Assembly (NCBI RefSeq): GCF_004342265.1
Contig: NZ_SMCS01000002.1
Coordinates: 496,001-560,000 of the forward strand
DNA: 64,000 nucleotides
From: Luteibacter rhizovicinus
GTDB lineage: Bacteria; Pseudomonadota; Gammaproteobacteria; Xanthomonadales; Rhodanobacteraceae
Direction of reading: 5' to 3'
The translations under genes and the position numbers were made by a program. The notes under the pieces are model-generated. The model was given only the letters and a program-made list of their open reading frames with translations. It was not told the origin of the DNA and searched no databases. Positions 33,814 to 41,441 of the stretch are shown piece after piece. Positions within the stretch are counted from its first letter, which is position 1, and each line of letters starts with the position of its first letter.

Positions 33814-33942
33814 TCAGATCTTCAGCATCTGCACGATGGACATCACGAAGATCGCCAATGCGACGCACCCTGCGATGAGAGCGGTGCGGCGAGCGCGCTT
33901 TTTTCGCGCCGCGATGTCCTGTTCCTGCAAAGACTGTGTCAT
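33814..33942 (-). CDS. 42-residue cytochrome oxidase-associated small membrane protein
   Basis: A short frame between coxA and coxC: MTQSLQEQDIAARKKRARRT, then a single membrane helix ALIAGCVALAIFVMSIVQML and a final KI. The position and layout (basic patch, then one helix) match small proteins annotated as cytochrome oxidase small assembly protein in beta/gammaproteobacteria. It starts 15 bases after the coxA stop. It occupies the place where ctaG (Cox11) is usually found. Confidence 0.7.
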   Translation of the reverse strand: MTQSLQEQDIAARKKRARRTALIAGCVALAIFVMSIVQMLKI

Positions 33943-33957
33943 CTGTCCGGTCTGTCT

Positions 33958-35571
33958 TTAGTGCGAGGTATCGCCATGGGCCAGCTCGTCGTCATGGATG
34001 ACGGGCGGCACATCGAAGGTGTGATGCGGAGCCGGCGACGGCACCGTCCACTCCAGGCCCTTCGCGCCTTCCCACGAGCGGTCGGCGGCCTTCTTCTTCG
34101 AGAAGTACACGCAATGGACGACCACGCCGAGGAAGATGAGCTGCGAGGCGCCGAACCAGAAGCCGCCGATCGAGCTGATCATGTTGAAGTTCGCGAAAGC
34201 CACGTTGTAATCCGGGATACGGCGCGGCATGCCGGCCAGACCCAGGAAGTGCTGCGGGAAGAACAGCACGTTGACCGAGATGACGCTGGACCAGAAATGG
34301 ATCTTGCCCCAGGTCTCGCTGTACATGTTGCCCGACCACTTCGGCAGCCAGTAATACGCGGCGGCCATGATCGAGAACGCGGCGCCGGTCACCAGCACGT
34401 AGTGGAAGTGGGCAACCACGAAGTACGTGTCGTGGTACTGGAAGTCGGCCGGAGCCAGCGCGAGCATCAGGCCCGAGAAGCCGCCGATGGTGAACAGGAT
34501 CACGAAGGCGATCGAGAACAGCATCGGGGTCTCGAAGGTCATCGAGCCGCCCCACATCGTGGACACCCAGTTGAAGACCTTCACGCCCGTGGGCACGGCG
34601 ATCAGCATCGTGGCGTACATGAAGAAGATTTCGGCACCCATCGGGAGGCCGACCGCGAACATGTGGTGGGCCCAGACGATGAACGACAGGAACGCGATGG
34701 AAGCGATCGCGAACACCATCGCGCGGTAACCGAAGATCGGCTTGCGCGAGAAGGTCGGGATGATTTCCGAGATGATCCCGAATGCCGGCAGGATCATGAT
34801 GTAAACCTCGGGGTGACCGAAGAACCAGAAGATGTGCTGGTACAGGACCGGATCACCGCCGCCGGCGGCGTTGAAGAAGTTGGTGCCGAAGTACTTGTCG
34901 GTCAGCAGCATGGTGACCGCGCCGGCGAGGACGGGCATCACCGCGATCAGCAGGAACGCCGTGATCAGCCAGCTCCACACGAAGACCGGCATTTTCAGCA
35001 GGTCCATGCCCGGAGCGCGCATGTTCAGGATGGTGGCGATGATGTTGATCGCGCCCATGATCGAGCTGATACCCATCAGATGGATCGCGAAGATCACATA
35101 AGCGACCGACTCGCCCTGCAGCGACAGCGGCGGGTACATCGTCCAGCCACCGGCAGGACCGCCACCGGGCATGAACAGGGTGGACAGCAGCATGATGAAC
35201 GCGAACGGGAGAATCCAGAACGACAGGTTGTTCATGCGCGGCAGCGCCATGTCCGGCGCGCCGACCATCAGCGGAACCATCCAGTTCGCCAGACCGACGA
35301 ACGCCGGCATGATCGCGCCGAAGATCATGACCAGCGCGTGCATGGTCGTCATTTCATTGAAGAAATACGGCTGCACCAGCTGCAAGCCGGGTTTGAACAA
35401 CTCCGCACGGATAACCATGGCGAAGGCGCCGCCGATGAAGAACATCGTCAGCGAGAAGATCAGATACAGCGTGCCGATGTCCTTGTGGTTCGTGGACAGA
35501 AGCCAGCGCTGTACGAAGCTCGCGGGAGCTCCGTGGTGATCGTGATGGTCGTGGGTGGCTGCGTGCGCCAT
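33958..35571 (-). CDS. coxA: Cytochrome c oxidase subunit I
   Basis: 537 residues, 12 membrane segments. Haem and Cu-B ligands are visible: HPEVYIMILPAFG (Cu-B His and the cross-linked Tyr), the WAHHMFAVG His pair, and HDTYFVVAHFHYVL (haem a3 and a ligands). DKYFGTNFF precedes. This is an aa3-type haem-copper oxidase core that reduces O2 to water and pumps protons. Lies 33 bp after coxB. Confidence 0.98.
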   Translation of the reverse strand: MAHAATHDHHDHHGAPASFVQRWLLSTNHKDIGTLYLIFSLTMFFIGGAFAMVIRAELFKPGLQLVQPYFFNEMTTMHALVMIFGAIMPAFVGLANWMVPLMVGAPDMALPRMNNLSFWILPFAFIMLLSTLFMPGGGPAGGWTMYPPLSLQGESVAYVIFAIHLMGISSIMGAINIIATILNMRAPGMDLLKMPVFVWSWLITAFLLIAVMPVLAGAVTMLLTDKYFGTNFFNAAGGGDPVLYQHIFWFFGHPEVYIMILPAFGIISEIIPTFSRKPIFGYRAMVFAIASIAFLSFIVWAHHMFAVGLPMGAEIFFMYATMLIAVPTGVKVFNWVSTMWGGSMTFETPMLFSIAFVILFTIGGFSGLMLALAPADFQYHDTYFVVAHFHYVLVTGAAFSIMAAAYYWLPKWSGNMYSETWGKIHFWSSVISVNVLFFPQHFLGLAGMPRRIPDYNVAFANFNMISSIGGFWFGASQLIFLGVVVHCVYFSKKKAADRSWEGAKGLEWTVPSPAPHHTFDVPPVIHDDELAHGDTSH

Positions 35572-35604
35572 GGCCTTAAACCTCTACCTGCAATACGTGT
35601 TCGG

Positions 35605-36504
35605 TTAGCCCTGGTTGGCAGGGGCGGGAGCGGTCTGAGCGGTCTGCGCAGCCTTCTGAACCTTGGCTTCGTCCTGCTGGGTGGTCAGCCACTGCTCGAA
35701 TTCGGCCTTCGGCACGGCCTTGACCACGATCGGCATGAAGCCATGGTCCTGACCGCACAGTTCGGCGCACTGCCCACGATAGACGCCGGGCTCCTTGATA
35801 TTGGTCCAGGCCGCGTTGGCGATGCCCGGGATCGCGTCGATCTTCCAGCCCAGCGCCGGCACCCACCACGAGTGGATGACGTCGCCGCCGACGATGACGA
35901 AGCGGATCTTGGTGTTGACCGGCACGACGAGCGGCTTGTCCACATCCAGAAGATAGGTGTTGTAGCCGTCGACCTGGATCTTGGCCGGGTCGAGGTTCGA
36001 CTTCAGCTGGCGCGTGCGATCGCTCGATTCCTCGAGCTTGGACATGAAGCCGACCTTGTCGACGCCCTTGCCCTTGTAATCGACATAGTCGTAGCGCCAC
36101 TTCCACTGGTAGCCGGTGATCTTGATCGTCATTTCCGAACCGGTGGTATCGGCGAACGACGTCAGGCCGCCGGTGGCGAGCTTGGCCAGGACGATAAGGA
36201 TAATGACGGGAATGACCGTCCAGACAATTTCGAGCTTGGTGCTGTGGGTCCACTTCTCCGCCACGGCGCCGCGCGACTTACGGAAGCGGAACATGGCGAC
36301 GAACATCGCGCCGAAAACGAGGATGCCGATAACGACGCAGACCCAGAAGCCCACCATGTGCAGCGCGTAGGGAGACCACTCACTGACGCCCTTGGTCATG
36401 TTCAGCTGGTTGGGCTCGGGGTTAGCCCATGCCGCCGTGCCGAACGACGCGCAGGCAGCCGCCGCCCATGCCGTTACCGATCGCCTGATGCCGCCAGATG
36501 TCAT
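35605..36504 (-). CDS. coxB: Cytochrome c oxidase subunit II
   Basis: 299 residues. Signal peptide (ending AAWAN), two membrane helices and a periplasmic cupredoxin domain with the Cu-A ligands: VIHSWWVP His, then GQCAELCGQDHGFM (Cys, Glu, Cys, His, Met). The protein stops soon after, with a low-complexity Ala/Gln tail and no fused cytochrome c domain, so it is an aa3-, not caa3-type, subunit. Accepts electrons from a c-type cytochrome, such as the cytochrome c4 at 52.5 kb. Confidence 0.97.
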   Translation of the reverse strand: MTSGGIRRSVTAWAAAACASFGTAAWANPEPNQLNMTKGVSEWSPYALHMVGFWVCVVIGILVFGAMFVAMFRFRKSRGAVAEKWTHSTKLEIVWTVIPVIILIVLAKLATGGLTSFADTTGSEMTIKITGYQWKWRYDYVDYKGKGVDKVGFMSKLEESSDRTRQLKSNLDPAKIQVDGYNTYLLDVDKPLVVPVNTKIRFVIVGGDVIHSWWVPALGWKIDAIPGIANAAWTNIKEPGVYRGQCAELCGQDHGFMPIVVKAVPKAEFEQWLTTQQDEAKVQKAAQTAQTAPAPANQG

Positions 36505-36524
36505 GTCTTGCACCTTTATTGAAC

Positions 36525-37007
36525 CTACCTGCGCGTCTGACCGGTTACTTCCGACAGCAGCACCATGAGTTTCGTCGACAACTCGACGCGTTCCTCTTCG
36601 CCGAGGAATGCGCCGATTTCCAGCTCGTCGCCATGCGACCTCAGCAACAGACGGTGACGTCCGTTGCCCGGCGCAAGCAGCACCCGCACCCAGTACGACT
36701 GGAAACGGCGCGACCGGTGACCCGGCATCGTGCGTACTTCCAGCGTATCCGGACCGATGACGATACGTTCGCCACGGCTGCCGGCCCGCCAGGCCGCACC
36801 GAGCGCGAACGCGAGAACGAAGCACTCGACGAGCGCAAACACGGGAGCGAATACATTCCCCTGCCACGCTCCAAGCCATGCTGTCGTCAACGCCAACGCC
36901 GCAAGACCCCCTATGAGACGACGAAGACCGCGACGGCTCAACGCGCGATTGGGCCGTAGCCACATCACGCGCGGGTGACCCGCGACGGTCGGTCGAAGCA
37001 CGATCAC
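36525..37007 (-). CDS. DUF2244 domain protein
   Basis: About 160 residues. Start uncertain; GTG codons at 37007 and 37001 are both possible and no good ribosome site is seen. Two membrane helices (LIGGLAALALTTAWLGAW, VFAPVFALVECFVLAFAL) sit near the N-terminus, followed by RGERIVIGPDTLEVR and a beta-rich cytosolic domain, as in DUF2244. The gene precedes coxB by 20 bp on the same strand, so it probably belongs to the oxidase transcript. Function unknown. Confidence 0.8.
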   Translation of the reverse strand: MIVLRPTVAGHPRVMWLRPNRALSRRGLRRLIGGLAALALTTAWLGAWQGNVFAPVFALVECFVLAFALGAAWRAGSRGERIVIGPDTLEVRTMPGHRSRRFQSYWVRVLLAPGNGRHRLLLRSHGDELEIGAFLGEEERVELSTKLMVLLSEVTGQTRR

Positions 37008-37312
37008 AAGGAGTCCCGCGTGCCTGGAACAGCGGAATGATAGGGCGGTGGGCTGGAACCGGCAAGGATGGAAGTGGCGGGAGGGCGGAAGAGCGGGGAT
37101 GGGGGGTGGGTAGTGGGGGCGCAATCCCGGCGTTAGCCCGAGGGTACGGAACCGGTCGGCAGACCTCGGCGCATCCGTAACGCAACAGCCCCTCGAACGT
37201 ACGCAACTTGCGCCCCCACTACCCACCCCCCATCCCCGCTCTGCTACACCCCACAAGTCCCTCGTCACGTACAATCGGCGGTTCCCTCCCCGGTTCCCCG
37301 AGCCCGTCCCCC
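37008..37312. other. Intergenic region between the cox unit and putA
   Basis: 305 bp with no supported gene. It contains both divergent promoters (not identifiable by eye) and the large G-rich inverted repeat described separately. Confidence 0.6.
37090..37242. repeat. Perfect 35-bp G-rich inverted repeat
   Basis: The arm at 37090-37124 is matched base for base by the inverse arm at 37208-37242, separated by 83 bp. The left arm has four G-runs on the plus strand (GGGG-AT-GGGGGG-T-GGG-TAGT-GGGGG), which fits a G-quadruplex pattern; the right arm has the same on the minus strand. It ends 70 bp before putA. Confidence 0.85.
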
Positions 37313-40300
37313 GTGAACCCAAGCATTCTCAGTCCAGAACTTCCCCCCGGCGCCGAGCCGGCGCGAGCGCGTATCACGTCCGCCTGGCTGCGCGACGAAA
37401 CGGAAGCCGTCAACGACCTGCTCGTGCAGGCCACGCTGCCGGCGACCGAGCGCGAGCAGATCATCGATCTCGCCGCCGGACTCGTCTCGCGCGTCCGCGC
37501 GCGGGCGAAGGACCAGAGCGCCGTCGAATCCTTCATGCGCCAGTACGATCTTTCCAGCGAGGAAGGCGTCCTGCTGATGTGCGTGGCCGAAGCGCTGCTG
37601 CGCATTCCCGACAAGGCCACCGCCGACAAGCTGATCCGCGACAAGCTCGGCGAAGCCGACTGGAAGAAACATCTCGGCCAGAGCGAATCGCTGTTCGTCA
37701 ATGCGTCGACCTGGGGTCTGATGCTGACCGGTCACCTCGTGAACCTGGCCGAGGAAACCCGCCACGATTTCGCCAGCGCGCTGCGCCGGCTGGTCGGTCG
37801 CGCCGGCGAACCCGTCGTGCGGCTGGCCGTGCGCCAGGCCATGCGCATCATGGGCCACCAGTTCGTCATGGGCCGCACGATCAAGGAAGCGCTGGACCGT
37901 TCCGCCGAAAAAGAACACGCGGTCTACCGTTATTCGTACGACATGCTCGGCGAATCGGCACTGACCCAGGAAACCGCCGAACGCTACCAGCAGGATTACC
38001 GCGACGCGATCAACGCGCTGGGCGCGCGCGGTCCGTTCCCGAACAATCTCGAAGCGCCGTCGATCTCGGTGAAGCTGTCGGCGCTGCATCCGCGCTACGA
38101 AATCGGCAATCGCGAACGCGCGCGCGCCGAACTCGGCGCGAAGCTGCTGGAACTCTCGCAGCTGGCCATGAAGAACGGCATCGCGCTCTCCGTCGATGCC
38201 GAAGAAGCCGACCGCCTGGAACTGTCGCTGGACATCATCGGCGACGTCTTCGCGCATCCGTCGCTGCAAGGCTGGAACGGTCTAGGCATCGTCATCCAGG
38301 CGTACCAGAAGCGCGCGCCGTTCGTGATCGACTGGGTGACCGAGAAAGCTCGCGAAACCGGCCGTCGCTGGTACGTGCGTCTGGTGAAGGGCGCCTACTG
38401 GGACGCCGAGGTCAAACGCGCTCAGGAAAACGGCCTGCCCGGCTATCCGGTCTATACGCGCAAGCCGAACACCGACGTGTCGTATCTCGCCTGCGCGCGC
38501 CGCCTGTTCGCCGCTGGCGCCGACGCGATCTATCCGCAGTTCGCCACGCATAACGCGCACACCATCGCCGCCATCAACCACATCGCGCAGGGTCGTCCGT
38601 ACGAGAACCAGCGCCTGCACGGCATGGGCGCCGACCTGTACGCGGAAGTGATCGGCAAGGACAAGCTCAACGTTCCCTGCCGCGTGTACGCGCCGGTCGG
38701 CAGCCACGAAGACCTGCTGCCGTATCTCGTGCGCCGCCTGCTGGAAAACGGCGCGAACACCAGCTTCGTGAACCGCGTGGTCGACGAATCCGTGCCGGTG
38801 CGCGACCTGGTCGCCGATCCGTGCGAAACGGTCCGCGCCTTTGCTTCTATCCCCCACCCCCGTATCCCCCTGCCGGTCAATCTCTACGGCGAACTTCGGA
38901 AGAATTCCATGGGCATGAACTTTGCGAACGACAACGAACTGCGCGAACTCGCGGAGTCCGTCAACCGTCACAGCGGCCCGTGGCACGCCGCTCCGCTCGT
39001 CGCCGGCGCGTCGCATGCCGGCACGAAGGTCGAGGTCACCGATCCGTCCGATCGCCGCCGCATCATCGGTACCGTCGAGCTGGCCGATCCGTCCATGGTC
39101 GACCGCGCGCTTGCCAACGGCGTCGCCGCCCAGCCGGCCTGGGACCGCCTGCCGGCCGCCAGCCGCGCCGCGATCCTCGAGCACGCCGCCGAACAGCTGG
39201 AACACAACCGTGCCGAATTCATCGCCATGTGCGTGCGCGAAGCCGGCAAGAGCCTGCCCGACGCCATCGCCGAAATCCGCGAAGCCGCCGACTTCCTGCG
39301 CTACTACGCCACGATGGCCCGCCGCCACTTCGGTCAACCGGAACAGCTTCCGGGCCCCACCGGCGAGAGCAACCAGCTCTTCCTCAATGGCCGCGGTGTC
39401 TTCGTCTGCATCAGCCCCTGGAACTTCCCGCTGGCGATCTTCATCGGTCAGGTTGCCGCCGCGCTCGCCGCGGGCAATGCCGTCGTCGCCAAGCCGGCCG
39501 AACAGACCTCGCTGATCGGCTACGCCGCGGTGAAGCTGCTGCATACCGCCGGCGTGCCTGCCGACGTGCTGCAATACCTGCCGGGCGACGGCGCCACGGT
39601 CGGTGCCGCACTCACCCGCGACCCGCGCGTCGCCGGCGTGGCCTTCACGGGCTCGACCGAAACCGCCTGGGCGATCAACCGCGCGCTTGCCGCGCGTAAC
39701 GCGCCCATCGCCGCACTGATCGCAGAAACCGGCGGCCAGAACGCCATGATCGCCGACTCCTCCGCCCTGCCCGAGCAGATCGTGAAAGACGTCGTCGCGT
39801 CGGCGTTCCAGTCGGCCGGCCAGCGCTGCTCCGCCGCGCGCGTGCTGTTCGTGCAGGAAGACATCGCCGACAAGGTGATCTCGATGCTCGCCGGCGCCAT
39901 GGCCGAACTGACGGTTGGCGATCCGGGCCTGCTGTCCACCGACGTCGGTCCGGTCATCGACGAAGATGCACGCAAGATTCTCGTCGACCACGCCGCACGC
40001 ATGGATCGCGAAGCGAAGAAGATCGGCGAAGTCGCGTTGCCCGACGCCACGGCGAACGGCACGTTCTTCGCGCCGCGCGCTTACGAAATCCCGGGCCTGA
40101 AGACGCTCGATCGCGAAATCTTCGGTCCCGTGCTGCACGTGATCCGCTGGAAGGGTAGCGAGCTGGACAAGGTCGTCGACGAAATCAACGCAACGGGCTA
40201 CGGCCTGACGCTCGGCATCCACAGCCGCATCGACGACACCATCGAGTACATCCAGAGCCGCGCGCGCGTCGGCAACTGCTACGTCAACCGCAACCAGATC

Positions 40301-40465
40301 GGCGCGGTGGTCGGCGTGCAGCCGTTCGGCGGCGAAGGCCTGTCCGGCACGGGCCCGAAGGCCGGTGGCCCGCACTACCTGTTCCGCTTCGCCGGCGAGC
40401 GCACCCTCACGATCAACACCACGGCAGCGGGCGGTAACGCGTCGCTGCTGACGATCGGCGAATAA
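37313..40465 (+). CDS. putA: Bifunctional proline dehydrogenase / delta-1-pyrroline-5-carboxylate dehydrogenase
   Basis: 1050 residues from the GTG at 37313, where family similarity starts. N-terminal helical arm, then the FAD-binding PRODH barrel (LHPRYEIGNRERAR, VRLVKGAYWDAEVKRAQ, YPQFATHNAHT, LLENGANTSFVNR), a linker near residues 510-560, then the P5C dehydrogenase with catalytic Glu805 (AETGGQN) and Cys839 (GQRCSAAR). Oxidises proline to glutamate with internal channelling. No ribbon-helix-helix DNA-binding domain and no C-terminal extension, so it is a minimal type A PutA that cannot repress its own gene. A hairpin terminator follows. Confidence 0.96.
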   Translation: MNPSILSPELPPGAEPARARITSAWLRDETEAVNDLLVQATLPATEREQIIDLAAGLVSRVRARAKDQSAVESFMRQYDLSSEEGVLLMCVAEALLRIPDKATADKLIRDKLGEADWKKHLGQSESLFVNASTWGLMLTGHLVNLAEETRHDFASALRRLVGRAGEPVVRLAVRQAMRIMGHQFVMGRTIKEALDRSAEKEHAVYRYSYDMLGESALTQETAERYQQDYRDAINALGARGPFPNNLEAPSISVKLSALHPRYEIGNRERARAELGAKLLELSQLAMKNGIALSVDAEEADRLELSLDIIGDVFAHPSLQGWNGLGIVIQAYQKRAPFVIDWVTEKARETGRRWYVRLVKGAYWDAEVKRAQENGLPGYPVYTRKPNTDVSYLACARRLFAAGADAIYPQFATHNAHTIAAINHIAQGRPYENQRLHGMGADLYAEVIGKDKLNVPCRVYAPVGSHEDLLPYLVRRLLENGANTSFVNRVVDESVPVRDLVADPCETVRAFASIPHPRIPLPVNLYGELRKNSMGMNFANDNELRELAESVNRHSGPWHAAPLVAGASHAGTKVEVTDPSDRRRIIGTVELADPSMVDRALANGVAAQPAWDRLPAASRAAILEHAAEQLEHNRAEFIAMCVREAGKSLPDAIAEIREAADFLRYYATMARRHFGQPEQLPGPTGESNQLFLNGRGVFVCISPWNFPLAIFIGQVAAALAAGNAVVAKPAEQTSLIGYAAVKLLHTAGVPADVLQYLPGDGATVGAALTRDPRVAGVAFTGSTETAWAINRALAARNAPIAALIAETGGQNAMIADSSALPEQIVKDVVASAFQSAGQRCSAARVLFVQEDIADKVISMLAGAMAELTVGDPGLLSTDVGPVIDEDARKILVDHAARMDREAKKIGEVALPDATANGTFFAPRAYEIPGLKTLDREIFGPVLHVIRWKGSELDKVVDEINATGYGLTLGIHSRIDDTIEYIQSRARVGNCYVNRNQIGAVVGVQPFGGEGLSGTGPKAGGPHYLFRFAGERTLTINTTAAGGNASLLTIGE

Positions 40466-40487
40466 GCCACACCAACGCTCGATCCGA

Positions 40488-40520
40488 AGGCCGCGTCTCG
40501 CAAGGGACGCGGCCTTTGTG
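40488..40520 (+). terminator. Intrinsic terminator after putA
   Basis: AAGGCCGCGTC (40488-40498) pairs perfectly with GACGCGGCCTT (40507-40517), followed by a short T-rich run (TTTGTGTTCC). The 11-bp GC-rich stem starts 22 bases after the putA stop. Confidence 0.8.
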
Positions 40521-40593
40521 TTCCTGGCACGCCGGCAATCAGCCTATGCACCTGAACCCCCTGACGATATCGACCATCAAATGTAGGCGCCCT

Positions 40594-40731
40594 GCAGGAA
40601 CGCTCTTGAGCGCGATAGCCGACGGAGCGAAGACGCCATGCGTTGCAACGCCAGCCTGCGAATCGGGGCTGCGAATGTGAGCATCCGCTTCTACGCTTCG
40701 TCGGCTTTCGCGCGCAGGCGCGCTCTCGCAG
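40594..40731. repeat. ~138-bp palindromic element, copy C
   Basis: Left end GCAGGAACGCTCTTGAGCGCGA, right end CGCGCGCAGGCGCGCTCTCGCAG. Read on the minus strand the whole element aligns with copy B (23974-24110), including the interior CGGATGCTCACATTCGC and GGCTGGCGTTGCAA. The ends are more decayed than in A and B. It lies at the left edge of the virD4/effector island. Confidence 0.85.
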
Positions 40732-40750
40732 ACATCGGGGAATCGCTGGA

Positions 40751-41065
40751 CTATTGCATTGGCATCCGGCACCCCTTCTCATCGCTCCCCTGACTCATCA
40801 CCCGATACATCTCGACGACCTCATCGATCAACCCGCGCAACACATACGCGGCCTGCGCCACCGAGCCCTGCTCGGCATCGATCATCGGTACGTCGATAAG
40901 AAGATCGGTCACGCCACGCATGCCCGACAAACGCTCGGTGATCGCTTCGTCGATATCGCCCAGCGCCAGGGCACGACGGTCTTTGCAAAGCGGGCAGGGA
41001 ATGGACAGGTCGTGGTCAGACTTCAGGACATACGACGCGGATAGTTCGTTTTGCTTGCTGCTCAT
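40751..41065 (-). CDS. Hypothetical protein with a CPLC motif
   Basis: 104 residues, not recognised. Start supported by GAGAGGA seven bases before the ATG. A CPLC pair at residues 24-27 might bind metal with other residues, followed by a hydrophilic middle and a C-terminal helix (AQAAYVLRGLIDEVVEMYRVM). No signal peptide. It is divergent from virD4 across 376 bp rich in palindromes, so it may belong to the same island as a regulator or accessory protein; this is a guess from position only. Confidence 0.6.
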   Translation of the reverse strand: MSSKQNELSASYVLKSDHDLSIPCPLCKDRRALALGDIDEAITERLSGMRGVTDLLIDVPMIDAEQGSVAQAAYVLRGLIDEVVEMYRVMSQGSDEKGCRMPMQ

Positions 41066-41088
41066 GGCGGCATCCTCTCCGTGGATGT

Positions 41089-41115
41089 CCGCCACCCGCG
41101 GGATGCGGGTGGCGG
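41089..41115. promoter_or_regulatory. 11-bp perfect hairpin
   Basis: CCGCCACCCGC-GGGAT-GCGGGTGGCGG. It lies 24 bases upstream of the start of the minus-strand 104-residue gene, within its probable leader. Confidence 0.6.
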
Positions 41116-41185
41116 GCGTGCCAGGGTGCAAATACCGGTGCCGTTGGATCCCGGCCGGACCGAAGTCCGCCCGGCACGCCCGCCA
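41110..41185. repeat. 13-bp inverted repeat
   Basis: TGGCGGGCGTGCC (41110-41122) and its exact inverse GGCACGCCCGCCA (41173-41185). The left arm overlaps the hairpin at 41089-41115, so the two structures would compete. Confidence 0.6.
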
Positions 41186-41215
41186 TAAATGACGAACATA
41201 ACGTAGCGCAACGCA

Positions 41216-41244
41216 TGAAGACGTCGTTTGAGACGGCGTCTTCA
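41216..41244. repeat. 8-bp inverted repeat
   Basis: TGAAGACG and CGTCTTCA around a 13-base loop. Confidence 0.45.
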
Positions 41245-41273
41245 GCGCCAACGGCATAACACGGGTTTGCACA

Positions 41274-41300
41274 CCCGGTCGCCGATATGCGGCGACCGGG
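41274..41300. promoter_or_regulatory. 11-bp perfect hairpin
   Basis: CCCGGTCGCCG-ATATG-CGGCGACCGGG. It is a strong stem without U-run, 141 bp upstream of virD4; candidate operator or transcript structure. Confidence 0.6.
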
Positions 41301-41358
41301 AAAGCATCGCGGCCGTGCGTGCACACGTCAATCCATCGAGCTAAATAGGCACGATTTT

Positions 41359-41372
41359 TCAGATTAGTCTGA
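41359..41372. promoter_or_regulatory. Short operator-like palindrome
   Basis: TCAGA-TTAG-TCTGA in the AT-rich stretch about 70 bp before virD4. The size and place suit a binding site for a dimeric regulator; nothing more supports it. Confidence 0.35.
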
Positions 41373-41441
41373 GGGAATGAATCGCCGCTCATCGCAAGAA
41401 TGGTGACCAGTGCGCGGAATTGCGCACGAGGGAGATCAAGG

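Larger units (their letters stand above)
41066..41441. other. Palindrome-rich intergenic region upstream of virD4
   Basis: 376 bp without a supported gene but with at least four perfect inverted repeats (listed separately) and, near its end, a more AT-rich stretch (41340-41375) that could hold the virD4 promoter. Confidence 0.6.

Noticed and set aside
33961-36522. Long plus-strand open frame opposite coxA and coxB
   Set aside because: Antisense to conserved oxidase genes; composition is a His/Arg/Asp-rich mirror of membrane codons, with no motif.
41066-41441. CRISPR-like array from the repeated palindromes
   Set aside because: The inverted repeats differ from one another in sequence and spacing; no direct repeats or spacers.
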